A DNA stretch of 64,000 nt from Paenibacillus qinlingensis (GTDB taxonomy: Bacteria > Bacillota > Bacilli > Paenibacillales > NBRC-103111), in contig NZ_JABMKY010000002.1 in the NCBI RefSeq assembly GCF_013204845.1, positions 707,578-771,577 on the forward strand, written 5' to 3'. A program made the translations under genes and the position numbers. Shown here in pieces: positions 34,637-42,748 of this stretch. The notes beneath the pieces were generated by a model. It did no database searches, had not been told where the DNA came from, and saw only the letters and a program-made list of their open reading frames with translations. Numbering within the stretch: the first letter of the stretch is position 1; each line of letters starts with the position of its first letter.

Positions 34637-35407
34637 ATGAATCAATTCACCAATGCATCTCAATCGTCTTTTACAAACGGATACGCTAATTCTAATACTT
34701 CGCATGACCCGGTCATTTCTCAATACAGCGGATATCAGACTCAAAATTCACAGGACAACGCATTTACACAGAATACTTCACAGCCAGTCATTTCTCATTA
34801 CGGAGGCTACCAAGCACAAAATTCTCAGCGCAGCAATCAACTTAACCATGCATCCCAAATCAATGCTTACTCTCAAAACGCCTCACAACCGGTCATTTCT
34901 CATTATGGCGGCTACCAAGCACAAAATTCTCAGCACAGCATTCAGCCTAACCATGCATCCCCCCAAATCAATGCTTTCTCTCAAAACGCCTCACAACCGG
35001 TCATTTCTCATTATGGCGGCTACCAGGCACAGAATTTTCAGAACAGTTTTCACCCAAACCAAACATCTCAAATAAATGCTAACTCTCATTACCCCTCACA
35101 GCCTGTCATTTCTCACTACGGGGGCTATCAGGCACAGAATTCCCAGAACAGCATTCAGCCTAACTATGCATCTCAAATATCTGCTAACTCTCATTACCCC
35201 TCACAGCCTGTCATTTCTCATTACGGTGGCTATCAAGCACAGAATTCCCAGAACAGCATTCAGCCTAACTATACATCCCAGCTTAATGCTAACTCTCATT
35301 ACGGCGGCTACCAAGATCAGAATTCCCAATATAGTGGATATCCACAACAAGGATCAATACAATCATCACAACCGGTCATCGCGCACTTCGGATATACCAG
35401 TAACTAA
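34637..35407 (+). CDS. Q/N/S/Y-rich tandem repeat protein, probable spore surface protein
   Basis: A 256-residue low-complexity protein with no signal peptide. Five good copies and two partial ones of a unit of about 37 residues built around SQPVISHYGGYQAQNSQ, separated by variable N/H/S-rich linkers; the first unit (DPVISQYSGYQTQNSQ) and the last (SQPVIAHFGYTSN) are diverged. There is no lysine at all. GGGAGGG precedes the ATG, and a strong terminator follows. Tyr/Gln-rich repeats and location next to cotJABC suggest a spore coat or crust component that cross-links or self-assembles; this is inference. Confidence 0.8.
   Translation: MNQFTNASQSSFTNGYANSNTSHDPVISQYSGYQTQNSQDNAFTQNTSQPVISHYGGYQAQNSQRSNQLNHASQINAYSQNASQPVISHYGGYQAQNSQHSIQPNHASPQINAFSQNASQPVISHYGGYQAQNFQNSFHPNQTSQINANSHYPSQPVISHYGGYQAQNSQNSIQPNYASQISANSHYPSQPVISHYGGYQAQNSQNSIQPNYTSQLNANSHYGGYQDQNSQYSGYPQQGSIQSSQPVIAHFGYTSN
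34775..35310 (+). repeat. in-frame tandem repeats of about 110-117 bp
   Basis: DNA units each containing CC-GTCATTTCTCA-TA-GG-GGCTA, about 111-117 bp apart. The two last full units are nearly identical at nucleotide level, so expansion or contraction by slippage is recent. Confidence 0.75.
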
Positions 35408-35428
35408 TTTAGTCGAATAAATAAATTG

Positions 35429-35472
35429 AGGACTTTCATCTCTAGTGTTTAGGGAGATGAAAGTCCTTTTTT
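35429..35472. terminator. strong terminator
   Basis: AGGACTTTCATCTC and GAGATGAAAGTCCT form a 14-bp perfect stem with a T-run of six; it separates the repeat-protein gene from cotJC on the other strand. Confidence 0.88.
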
Positions 35473-35496
35473 AAAGTCACTTTATCCGGATAACCG

Positions 35497-36066
35497 TTAA
35501 AAAATCTTCTTCTCCATACGATCATCCTTCAAAATTTCGACAGCTTCCCTAAATCGCAAAGAATGGACAATTTCTCTTTCACGTAAGAATTTTAAGCTGT
35601 CCTGCAAATCCACATCATCGGTTAAATCTATCAGCCACTGGTATGTCGCTCTTGCTTTCTCCTCGGCAGCTATATCTTCATATAAATCAGCAATTGGGTC
35701 TCCCTTAGCTTGTATATAAGCAGCTGTCCATGGAACGCCAGAAGCATTCTGATAGAACAGCGCCCTATCATGGCCGACATAGTGATCATCAAGACCTGCG
35801 GCCTTTAATTGCTCAATAGTGGCATCCTTAGTAAGCTTATAAACCATCGTTGCAATCATTTCTAAGTGAGCAAATTCCTCTGTGCCAATGTCTGTCAACA
35901 ATCCCACGACCTTATCTGGGATTGTGTATCGTTGGTTTAAATACCTGAGTGCCGCAGCGAGTTCACCATCTGCACCTCCATACTGCTCAAGAAGCATTCT
36001 AGCCATTCGAGGATCGCATTTACTAACTTTCACGGGATATTGAAGCTTCTTTTCATAAATCCACAT
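35497..36066 (-). CDS. cotJC: spore coat protein CotJC (Mn-catalase fold)
   Basis: A 189-residue ferritin-like dimanganese protein of the inner spore coat. Metal-binding glutamates and histidines appear in YGGADGELAAALRYL, IGTEEFAHLEMIATM, AAEEKARATYQWL and REREIVHSLRFRE. Third gene of cotJABC, 15 bp after cotJB; in Bacillus this operon is transcribed by sigma-E in the mother cell. Seeing it inside a mobile element is unusual. Confidence 0.95.
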   Translation of the reverse strand: MWIYEKKLQYPVKVSKCDPRMARMLLEQYGGADGELAAALRYLNQRYTIPDKVVGLLTDIGTEEFAHLEMIATMVYKLTKDATIEQLKAAGLDDHYVGHDRALFYQNASGVPWTAAYIQAKGDPIADLYEDIAAEEKARATYQWLIDLTDDVDLQDSLKFLREREIVHSLRFREAVEILKDDRMEKKIF

Positions 36067-36081
36067 CGGCTGACCTCCTTC

Positions 36082-36348
36082 TCAAACTTGCCATGGCCAA
36101 GGTGTCTCCACCCATTGCCAGGGCTGACTCGTAAAGCTATGTCCAAAGGGCATCAGTGGGCCAAATTCCATTTCAAACTTTCCAGCCATGTGCATGCGTT
36201 TCTGAGCATAATGATTGTATTGCTGAATGATGTTTTGATCATTAGGGTGTGTATCCAAGTAGAGCGTCAACTCCACCAAGACGAAATCCACAGCCTGTAA
36301 GTCGCGCAGTTGAGTGTAATAGGAACTGGGAAGCACATGGTGACTCAT
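36082..36348 (-). CDS. cotJB: spore coat protein CotJB
   Basis: An 88-residue CotJB-family protein: YYTQLRDLQAVDFVLVELTL then YLDTHPNDQNIIQQYNHYAQ, the family core, ending in a Trp/Pro-rich tail (PWQWVETPWPWQV). The ATG at 36348 overlaps the cotJA stop by 4 bp. Confidence 0.93.
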   Translation of the reverse strand: MSHHVLPSSYYTQLRDLQAVDFVLVELTLYLDTHPNDQNIIQQYNHYAQKRMHMAGKFEMEFGPLMPFGHSFTSQPWQWVETPWPWQV

Positions 36349-36575
36349 AATTGATCGACCTCCCTTAGCTGCTCCTGCACCATTGGATAGGGTCCATACA
36401 AGGCTGGCCATAATGTCCCAAATCGTAAAGCTTCATACGGACTAAATTGCGGTAGACCAGCCGGTTGAACATGCATATACAACTGAGGCGGCGTATTATA
36501 CCATTTTACTTGAATGGGGGGACATGGGTCGTATGGGCTTATGTACGGGTAATATTTTTTGAATTGAGATTGCAT
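36345..36575 (-). CDS. cotJA: spore coat-associated protein CotJA
   Basis: A 76-residue Pro/Tyr-rich CotJA-family protein (SPYDPCPPIQVKWYNTPPQL, then GTLWPALYGPYP). AAAGGAGGGG precedes the ATG at 36575. First gene of cotJABC; CotJA is needed for CotJC to join the coat in Bacillus. Confidence 0.92.
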   Translation of the reverse strand: MQSQFKKYYPYISPYDPCPPIQVKWYNTPPQLYMHVQPAGLPQFSPYEALRFGTLWPALYGPYPMVQEQLREVDQL

Positions 36576-36689
36576 ACGCTCGACCCCTCCTTTCATACCT
36601 TATATGGTTTGGTATATGCTGTATAACTTGACCAAAATCACTTGTTCCACATATTTTGTTAGATTATCAAGTACCAAAACGTTGTCTCA

Positions 36690-36878
36690 ACATTTTAGGC
36701 CTAGGAAAGAAATATGATGAGATTACGTATGTGCCTTTGCAAAAATGGAAGAAACTTAAAAACAAAAAAAGGCTGTTATCTTTAGGAATTCCAAAAGATA
36801 AAGCCTTAAAAAGGGGAACGAATGTTACGTAAGGTGGTGTGAGAGGTCCGCCGTTAATCTCCGCCCTCCTACTCAAAT
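36690..36878 (+). mobile_element. 3' remnant of a group II intron
   Basis: Plus-strand frame KKYDEITYVPLQKWKKLKNK then LLSLGIPKDKAL resembles the C-terminal end of an intron-encoded reverse transcriptase/maturase. After its stop comes GTGGTGTGAGAGGTCCGCCG and a terminal CCGCCCTCCTACTC, the form of the domain V-VI end of bacterial group II introns. The 5' part is missing. It lies between cotJA and the alcohol dehydrogenase gene. Confidence 0.6.
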
Positions 36879-36903
36879 GATTATGGCTAGCTACCTGATC
36901 AGG

Positions 36904-38046
36904 TTAAGGTTTCAATATAATCTTGATAGCCTGATCCTCCTTCCTATTAAAAATACTATACCCATGCTCCGCATCATCCAACTTCAGTCGATGACTAATA
37001 ATATCGGTAGGATCGAATACACCTGCCTTGATTTGGCGATATAATTCAGCCATATAGTGAATGACTGGCGCTTGACCCATTTTCAGTGTAATGTTGCGGC
37101 TAAATAAATCACCAAAAGGGAAAGCATTATAATTCATTCCATAAGCGCCAGTTACCTGAATCGTGCCGCCTTTGCGCACCAGTTTAGCTGCCATCCGGAA
37201 TGCACCGAGTCCACCGCCTTGGAGCATTAGCATCGTTTCTATTTTCTCCACAAAGGTTTTCTCAGAATCCAGTCCGACAGCGTCAATTACCACATCTGCT
37301 CCACCACCTGTAAGCTCAGCTAAGTATTGAAGCAGAACATCTTGTTTTTTAAAATTAAAAACTTCGACTTGATTTGTTTTACTCGCATGCTCCAAACGAT
37401 AATCGACATGATCAATTGCAATAACACGTTTTGCACCTTTTAACCACGCAAATTTCTGTGTTAGCAAACCCACGGGTCCACAGCCTAGAATAATAACGGT
37501 ATCACCAGCCTTAACACCTGCATGATCCACACTCCAATACGCAGTAGGAATAATATCAGAGAGAAATAAGATTTTCTCATCCTCCATTTCAGCACCCTCA
37601 GGCACTTTGAAAGGGACGAAGTTTCCATAAGGAACACGCAGCAATTCAGCTTGTCCGCCTGCATATCCGCCATATGTATCGGAATAACCGAAATATCCGC
37701 CTGTATCTCCATGTAAATAATCATTGGAATTATCACATTGGCTTTCTAATTGATGATTACAGTACCAACACTGACCACATGCAATATTAAAAGGAAGGAT
37801 GACGCGGTCTCCCTTTTTCACCTTGGTTACATCTTTTCCTACTTCCTCCACGATTCCCATTGGCTCATGGCCAATAATAAAGTCGTCTCGCATATTTGGC
37901 ATTTCCCCATTATAGATGTGAAGATCCGAGCCACATATGCTAGTAGTTGTGATACGAACCAGAATATCATCCGATTTCTGTAGCTTGGCATCAGGCACTT
38001 CTTTAACTTTCACATTTCTAATTCCTTGGTAGGTTAACGCTTTCAT
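36904..38046 (-). CDS. zinc-dependent alcohol dehydrogenase (formaldehyde dehydrogenase-like)
   Basis: A 380-residue medium-chain dehydrogenase. Catalytic zinc ligands lie in SICGSDLHIYNG and GHEPMGIVEEVG; the structural zinc loop is CGQCWYCNHQLESQCDN, with one cysteine fewer than the usual four in the normal spacing. The NAD site is ILGCGPVGLLTQKFA. It matches the glutathione-independent formaldehyde/threonine dehydrogenase-like group common in Bacillales. GGGAGGATAAA precedes the start. Divergent from DUF2243-ctaG. Confidence 0.92.
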   Translation of the reverse strand: MKALTYQGIRNVKVKEVPDAKLQKSDDILVRITTTSICGSDLHIYNGEMPNMRDDFIIGHEPMGIVEEVGKDVTKVKKGDRVILPFNIACGQCWYCNHQLESQCDNSNDYLHGDTGGYFGYSDTYGGYAGGQAELLRVPYGNFVPFKVPEGAEMEDEKILFLSDIIPTAYWSVDHAGVKAGDTVIILGCGPVGLLTQKFAWLKGAKRVIAIDHVDYRLEHASKTNQVEVFNFKKQDVLLQYLAELTGGGADVVIDAVGLDSEKTFVEKIETMLMLQGGGLGAFRMAAKLVRKGGTIQVTGAYGMNYNAFPFGDLFSRNITLKMGQAPVIHYMAELYRQIKAGVFDPTDIISHRLKLDDAEHGYSIFNRKEDQAIKIILKP

Positions 38047-38189
38047 TTTATCCTCCCTTTCTTAGATGCAATTATTCTTCTCTTCTGCTTTCTTTATTAT
38101 CATGTTGAAGCCAAACGTGGTTACAACATCAATAAATGGGCAAATTAGGAGGAAGAAAAAAGGTAGCAAATAGGAAAGGAATTCTGCGA

Positions 38190-38702
38190 ATGAATACAGC
38201 GAACCTGATTCAGAAAGATAGTGATTTGACTTCGTATGCCAACCGCAATCTGTGGTCCGGTATTTTATTTGGCCTCGGTTTAGTCGGTTTTATTGATGAA
38301 ACGGTATTTCATCAACTTCTGCATTGGCATCATTTTTACGACAAATCCACAACCCAAATCGGCTTGATTTCAGATGGTTTGTTTCACTCGTTCAGTTGGT
38401 TTGCAACTATTGGATCGCTGTTTATGTTTGCGGACCTGCGCCGTCGAAAAGCGTTACACCTCAAAAGGTGGATTGGAGGAGTTTTCCTAGGCAGTGGCTC
38501 TTTCCAACTCTATGATGGAACCGTGCAACACAAAATCATGCGTCTTCACCAAATCCGATACACCCCAAAAGTGATTATTTATGATATGGTTTGGAATATT
38601 GGAGCTAGTATCATGCTACTCGTTGGAATTGTTCTTACACTACACTCATGGAAAGAATTACGCGATGAACATTTAGGGAGAGATGCTTCACATGTCGAAT
38701 GA
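38190..38702 (+). CDS. DUF2243 membrane protein
   Basis: A 170-residue protein with four predicted membrane spans, DUF2243 type: GILFGLGLVGFIDETVFHQL and HHFYDKSTTQIGLISDGLFH carry the conserved His/Asp residues. GGAAAGGA supports the ATG at 38190 over an in-frame ATG at 38136. It overlaps ctaG by 11 bp. DUF2243 and CtaG pairs recur in bacteria and are thought to help copper/haem-copper oxidase biogenesis. Confidence 0.88.
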   Translation: MNTANLIQKDSDLTSYANRNLWSGILFGLGLVGFIDETVFHQLLHWHHFYDKSTTQIGLISDGLFHSFSWFATIGSLFMFADLRRRKALHLKRWIGGVFLGSGSFQLYDGTVQHKIMRLHQIRYTPKVIIYDMVWNIGASIMLLVGIVLTLHSWKELRDEHLGRDASHVE

Positions 38703-39504
38703 ACACCTTTCGCATGGAATCGATGTTAATTCTGACTTACTCCTCATATTGCTAGGTCTAAGTGCAATTATTCTCTATCTATACGCTGCGGTGAATTCCA
38801 GTCGTACTTACAGCAGCTGGCCCGTCGCGCGCGCTCTTTATTGGTTTCTTGGCACACTTTGTGCGGTACTATCTATTGCTGGCCCCTTAGCCCATTTAGC
38901 TCATATGAATTTCACAGCTCACATGTTAGGCCATTTACTTCTTGGAATGTTGGCTCCACTATTTATTGTGCTTGCTGCGCCAGTAACCCTCATTTTAAGG
39001 AGCCTGCCCATACGTCTTTCACGCAGACTCGCACGTATTCTCAAAAGCTTGCCTTTCCGCATAGTTAGTGATCCTTACGTTGCTTCCCTCCTTAACATCG
39101 GCGGACTTTATATTTTATACACGACAGACTTATATGCGAGGATGCACTATTCCTCGATATTATTTCTATTTGTGCATCTTCATGTCTTCTCGGCAGGTTA
39201 CTTATTCACGATTTCAATGATTTACATCGACAAACCTCCACATCGAACAAGCTTCGTGTACCGTTCCATTGCGTTTGTATCAGCTATGGCTGCACATGAA
39301 ATCTTATCGAAATATTTGTATGTAAACTCACCAAATGATATTTCAGCAGTCCAAGCAGCAAACGGCGTTAAACTCATGTATTATGGAGGCGATGCCATTA
39401 ACATCTGTATCCTTATTATCTTTTTCACACATTGGTTTAAAGCAGTACACTCCCGTCATGCACTTCCACCAATAAAATTAGAACTTTATAATTCAAAAAA
39501 ATAA
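38692..39504 (+). CDS. ctaG: CtaG-family cytochrome c oxidase assembly protein
   Basis: A 270-residue, about seven-span membrane protein of the Caa3_CtaG family. Conserved histidines are in PLAHLAHMNFTAHMLGHLLL, FVHLHVFSAGYLF and MAAHEILSKYLY. It may deliver copper to terminal oxidases or copper enzymes. GGGAGAG lies 9 bases before the ATG at 38692; the ATG at 38683 is too close to it. Confidence 0.92.
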   Translation: MSNEHLSHGIDVNSDLLLILLGLSAIILYLYAAVNSSRTYSSWPVARALYWFLGTLCAVLSIAGPLAHLAHMNFTAHMLGHLLLGMLAPLFIVLAAPVTLILRSLPIRLSRRLARILKSLPFRIVSDPYVASLLNIGGLYILYTTDLYARMHYSSILFLFVHLHVFSAGYLFTISMIYIDKPPHRTSFVYRSIAFVSAMAAHEILSKYLYVNSPNDISAVQAANGVKLMYYGGDAINICILIIFFTHWFKAVHSRHALPPIKLELYNSKK

Positions 39505-39571
39505 AACTTATTTGCATGGCTTTTTTTATTTAACGATATGAGGCTAAAGGACCTTCAACAAAAAATATAAT

Positions 39572-39867
39572 CTATGAAATTCTAATATGTATGGCACGAT
39601 CTTTTAAATTCAATTGCATGTGGTCTGCAGCAATTCCAGCGAGAACTTCCTCTACCTTTCCAGCAGTCGTCATTATAGCAATTTCTTGACCTCGGTGTCT
39701 GCTTATATGCTGTACAAACATGGGGTCAAGTTGTTTGATATACATATTAGGCTGAGGAATTCCTGTAATTGGAATAATTTATGTATGCATCACTGGTCTC
39801 TGCGACACGAACGCTGGCTGATTAATTGGATTTGACTCATAGGGTTGCCTAATGTATTTCCATTCAT
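39572..39867 (-). pseudogene. decayed DUF2642 protein gene
   Basis: The frame starts MNGNTLGNPMS, shifts after about 12 codons into NPINQPAFVSQRPVMHT, hits one TAA stop (CAA to TAA change), then continues IIPITGIPQPNMYIKQLDP and GQEIAIMTTAGKVEEVLAGI, the DUF2642 core, to a natural stop. One frameshift and one nonsense mutation inactivate it. The DUF2642 family is small and spore-associated in Bacillales. Confidence 0.75.
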
Positions 39868-40219
39868 ATTTCCCTCGCCACTTACCCAAAAAATTGAAGC
39901 AACTAGATGAATTAAACGAATTTCCCTACGTTGGGATTGGATTATTATATTTAAGTGTCCTTTAATTGAAAATAACAAAAAGAGCCCCCAGCATTGGGCT
40001 GAGGGTCAGGGTCTATGTTAAATATTTAAAGGGGGCAATTTAAACTATACTGTGCCTTATGAAAAAAATGTTAATTTAACTAACGTTTCTCGTTAGATTT
40101 CTTAGATATAATACGCCAAATACCGATCCCTAAAGAAGCGGTATTTCCGGTTGCATTAGTTAATATACGAATAATCACATTTGAACAATAAATAAATGTT
40201 AAAAAACACGTTTCATACA
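39868..40219. other. intergenic region with a possible short ORF
   Basis: About 350 bp. A GC-rich hairpin-like segment (GAGCCCCCAGC-GGCTGAGGGTC) lies at about 39,985-40,010. A minus-strand frame of 32 residues at 40080-40178 (VIIRILTNATGNTASLGIGI and onward, GTG start, no ribosome binding site) may be a tiny protein or a remnant. Confidence 0.4.
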
Positions 40220-40582
40220 TCACTCATTCGGTTTCCATTCTAATGAGTTGAAAATTTCCAGAGAGATCCTATGGATCATCTTTACATCTTCAACTCTTTT
40301 GGTTCTAAGAAATTCACTATGCTTCTGAATAACTGATTCTAATTCATAATTTGCATCCTTGAGATCAATTTCATGATAACCAAATAAATCACTTGGTTTT
40401 AGGTCGAGTGCACCCATAATTTTCTCTAATGACTCCAAAGATATGTTTCTCGCACCTCTTTCTACATCGCCTAAATATCCTTGTTTTATATTAGCTTTGG
40501 TTCCTAACTCCAGTTGCGTTAATCCCTTTATCTTTCTATAATTCTTTATCTTTTCCCCTACAATCACTTGTAAATTTGACAT
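40220..40582 (-). CDS. XRE-family transcriptional regulator
   Basis: A 120-residue HTH_3 regulator: EKIKNYRKIKGLTQLELGTK, ANIKQGYLGDVERGARNISL then SLEKIMGALDLKPSDLF. GGGGGT precedes the ATG at 40582. It is divergent from the DGQHR operon, and the 15-bp inverted repeat between them is its probable operator. Likely the switch for the DGQHR genes, and perhaps the recombinases. Confidence 0.9.
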   Translation of the reverse strand: MSNLQVIVGEKIKNYRKIKGLTQLELGTKANIKQGYLGDVERGARNISLESLEKIMGALDLKPSDLFGYHEIDLKDANYELESVIQKHSEFLRTKRVEDVKMIHRISLEIFNSLEWKPNE

Positions 40583-40603
40583 CCAGTTACCCCCATTATT
40601 TAC

Positions 40604-40657
40604 TATCACTTTTAAGGTATAAATTTAATTGTTAACAAACCTTTTAAGTGATACAAT
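40604..40657 (+). promoter_or_regulatory. XRE operator and promoter of the DGQHR operon
   Basis: TATCACTTTTAAGGT (40604-40618) and ACCTTTTAAGTGATA (40639-40653) form a long inverted repeat with two mismatches. The right arm overlaps a sigma-A promoter, TTGTTA (40629) and TACAAT (40652), spaced 17 bp, directed at the DGQHR operon. Centre spacing of 35 bp suits two dimers or a loop. Confidence 0.75.
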
Positions 40658-40701
40658 ATATGTATTCGTATCCTATATAGCTATCGAGGTGAGTTTTATT
40701 G

Positions 40702-40761
40702 TTGAGAGTTTTTCATAACGTTGAATATGGTGATTTTTCTGAGGAAGGTGGTTTTCTTTAG
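40702..40761 (+). CDS. 19-residue leader ORF upstream of the DGQHR operon
   Basis: TTG AGA GTT TTT and onward encodes LRVFHNVEYGDFSEEGGFL, with GAGGTGAG upstream. Its stop ends 1 bp before the ATG of the next gene, so it could couple translation. It may instead be the displaced start of a longer ancestral gene. Confidence 0.4.
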   Translation: MRVFHNVEYGDFSEEGGFL

Positions 40762-40762
40762 A

Positions 40763-41239
40763 ATGCATCTAGGGAAAATCACAGTTAGATTGCTTAGTAA
40801 ATTAAATTTGATAACCGCTGATCATTGCATTTTACCTAAAAGTTTCTATGAGAACGGATGGGCGGAATTTCTCCCTTTAGCAAATATTAGTACACTCCCT
40901 CAAATTAGCTACTGTGTCTCAAAAGAATTTACAAGAGAAGACACTGTACAGTATCTTAGCTCTCATAATAGCGATCATCTTTTTTGTAATTTTGAGAATG
41001 TAGATATATTGTTCAGCAGAGAATATCAAATAAACGAGTATACTCTTATCTACTCTCGTGAACTTTTGATAAAAGAAAATCTAGAGAAAAATGGTTTATT
41101 TTATCCAAATACGATGGAAGAAGTTATCGATTTGTTTCTTCAACTTGGATTCCTAATTCAACAGAACGATAAATCTGGAAATATCATACTCGATTTGGTT
41201 ATACGACCATTCCCAAAAGTAACTGACAAGCTAAAATAA
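40763..41239 (+). CDS. hypothetical protein, partner of the DGQHR gene
   Basis: About 158 residues, beginning MHLGKITVRLLSKLNLITAD; GAAGGTGG lies upstream. The frame is open to 40721. It is a soluble alpha/beta protein with no recognised motif. It lies 26 bp before the DGQHR gene, in one operon under the XRE operator. Confidence 0.65.
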   Translation: MHLGKITVRLLSKLNLITADHCILPKSFYENGWAEFLPLANISTLPQISYCVSKEFTREDTVQYLSSHNSDHLFCNFENVDILFSREYQINEYTLIYSRELLIKENLEKNGLFYPNTMEEVIDLFLQLGFLIQQNDKSGNIILDLVIRPFPKVTDKLK

Positions 41240-41265
41240 CAGAAAATCACAGGAGTGAAGACATC

Positions 41266-42261
41266 ATGAACAGCACACTAGCAAGTCCAATTGTGATTGA
41301 AAATATTATCCAATGCAAAATTCGTGGAAAAGTGGCATATCAAAGTCATGTCCCAGCTACTGTCGCTTTAAACATGACTTTCGTCAAACCTTTTGATGAT
41401 CCCTCAGGTAAGGGCTACCAAAGGCCTGTTGATCCAAAAAGATGTAATGATTTTGCAATTTACCTATCTAAAGGTGAGGATGCCTTATTTACTCCCATAT
41501 TACTCAACGCAGGAGGTCAATGGGAGTTCTCAGCTTACGATAAGCAACGTCCTTCTTTTGGTCGAATCATTAGTAAAGGCAAAGCTTCATTAATGGACGG
41601 TCAGCACCGACTAGGTGGAATTAAAAGATATATACAAGAAACCAATGCCGAGATAAACATTCCATTTCTTGCTTTTCATTGTCTTGATGAAGATGAAGAA
41701 ATACGGCTCTTCAATACGATAAATACAAAAGCTAAAGGGATTGGCTCCTCATTAAGTAAATATCTACGTAGAGATTCTGATGACATGAGCTGGATAGCTA
41801 CTGAACTCCTTATTCGAGCTGAAAGTCCATTTTATAATATCGGGAGTATTATTGGAAAGAGAAACAAAGGACGTCATATTACTCTACAGAATTTGTATAG
41901 AACCTTACATTTATTGAGCAAAAATCCTAAGGTTTCATTCTATTCACGAGAAGATAAATTAACTATGGCGTTGACTTTCTACAATGCTGTAAAGGAGTGT
42001 TTTCCACAAGAGTGGCTTGATTACAGCAGTTATCGATTAACACATATTGTTTGTTTAGATGCACTTTCCATTGCAGGGTCTACTATTCTCGCTAACTGCT
42101 CGACTGAGTCTAAGCGTCAATTTGACTATAATGGAATTACTAAAGCAGTTATTAAATTAGGTAAAATTGATTGGTCAGCTTCAGGACCCTTAAAATATAT
42201 AAAAGGAATGAATGGATCCAAAAGCTTAGCGATGGATCTTGAAGAACGTATGCTTTCTTAG
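41266..42261 (+). CDS. DGQHR-domain protein (DndB/ParB-like superfamily)
   Basis: A 331-residue protein with the signature SLMDGQHRLGGIKRYIQ near residue 112, then NIPFLAFHCLDEDEEIRLFN and NTINTKAKGIGSSLSKYLRR, the layout of the DGQHR domain found in DndB, the regulator of phosphorothioate DNA modification, and in many mobile elements. No dndC, D or E genes occur in the window, so it is not a Dnd system; it may regulate this element or the neighbouring recombinases. AGGAGTGAAG precedes the ATG. Confidence 0.9.
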   Translation: MNSTLASPIVIENIIQCKIRGKVAYQSHVPATVALNMTFVKPFDDPSGKGYQRPVDPKRCNDFAIYLSKGEDALFTPILLNAGGQWEFSAYDKQRPSFGRIISKGKASLMDGQHRLGGIKRYIQETNAEINIPFLAFHCLDEDEEIRLFNTINTKAKGIGSSLSKYLRRDSDDMSWIATELLIRAESPFYNIGSIIGKRNKGRHITLQNLYRTLHLLSKNPKVSFYSREDKLTMALTFYNAVKECFPQEWLDYSSYRLTHIVCLDALSIAGSTILANCSTESKRQFDYNGITKAVIKLGKIDWSASGPLKYIKGMNGSKSLAMDLEERMLS

Positions 42262-42291
42262 ATGGGGTGGGGCCAACGAGTCCCACCCCAT
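42262..42291. terminator. terminator between the DGQHR and recombinase operons
   Basis: A perfect 10-bp GC-rich stem, ATGGGGTGGG/CCCACCCCAT, between convergent operons, with T-rich sequence on the plus side. Confidence 0.85.
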
Positions 42292-42304
42292 TTATTTATT
42301 TCTG

Positions 42305-42748
42305 TTAATTTCCATCAATATGTCCAAAGCGAAGGATAGTAAGTTCCCTTAACTTTGCATTTTCTATACGTAATTTCTCCAAGGCATCCCTATACGTTGC
42401 AACCAGATCCGTCAAATGTGTCACTTTTGCTTCTAATAATGCATAATTTTTTGACAATTCTTCTGATCGAGTTTGAGATGGGTCTGCATCAGAATGTGAG
42501 TCAAAAATCAATTGAAGCTCTCCCTCCAATTTAACGAACCAACTTTCCAGGTACTCTCGTTGTGGGCCTGCCCAAAGCATTCGTGAGCTTTTCAAACCAA
42601 TTCGTGGACGTGCAGCAATCAATTCAAAAACAACGGATTTAGAAACACGAGTTATTCGACCCTTTTTGGCATCATTAAGTAACTTTCTTTTCACTTGCGA
42701 GCATTCCCAAGTTAAATCACTATTGGAAAATGATGAAGTACGCGCCAA
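42305..42748 (-). CDS. TnpC-like accessory transposition protein
   Basis: A 147-residue protein: N-terminal basic part (KRKLLNDAKKGRITRVSKSV with a helix-turn-helix look) and a C-terminal coiled coil (YALLEAKVTHLTDLVATYRD). Size, position as the last gene after the recombinases, and architecture match TnpC of Tn554 (about 125 residues, stimulates and orients transposition). TTG start directly after the stop of the upstream recombinase. Confidence 0.75.
   Translation of the reverse strand: MARTSSFSNSDLTWECSQVKRKLLNDAKKGRITRVSKSVVFELIAARPRIGLKSSRMLWAGPQREYLESWFVKLEGELQLIFDSHSDADPSQTRSEELSKNYALLEAKVTHLTDLVATYRDALEKLRIENAKLRELTILRFGHIDGN

Noticed and set aside
34653..35420. Two long overlapping frames over the repeat protein gene
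   Set aside because: They repeat only because the DNA repeats, and they lack ribosome binding sites; the 34637 frame has one and a natural protein composition.
41266..42261. Phosphorothioate (Dnd) modification system
   Set aside because: Only a DndB-like DGQHR protein is present; no DndA, C, D or E proteins occur in the window.
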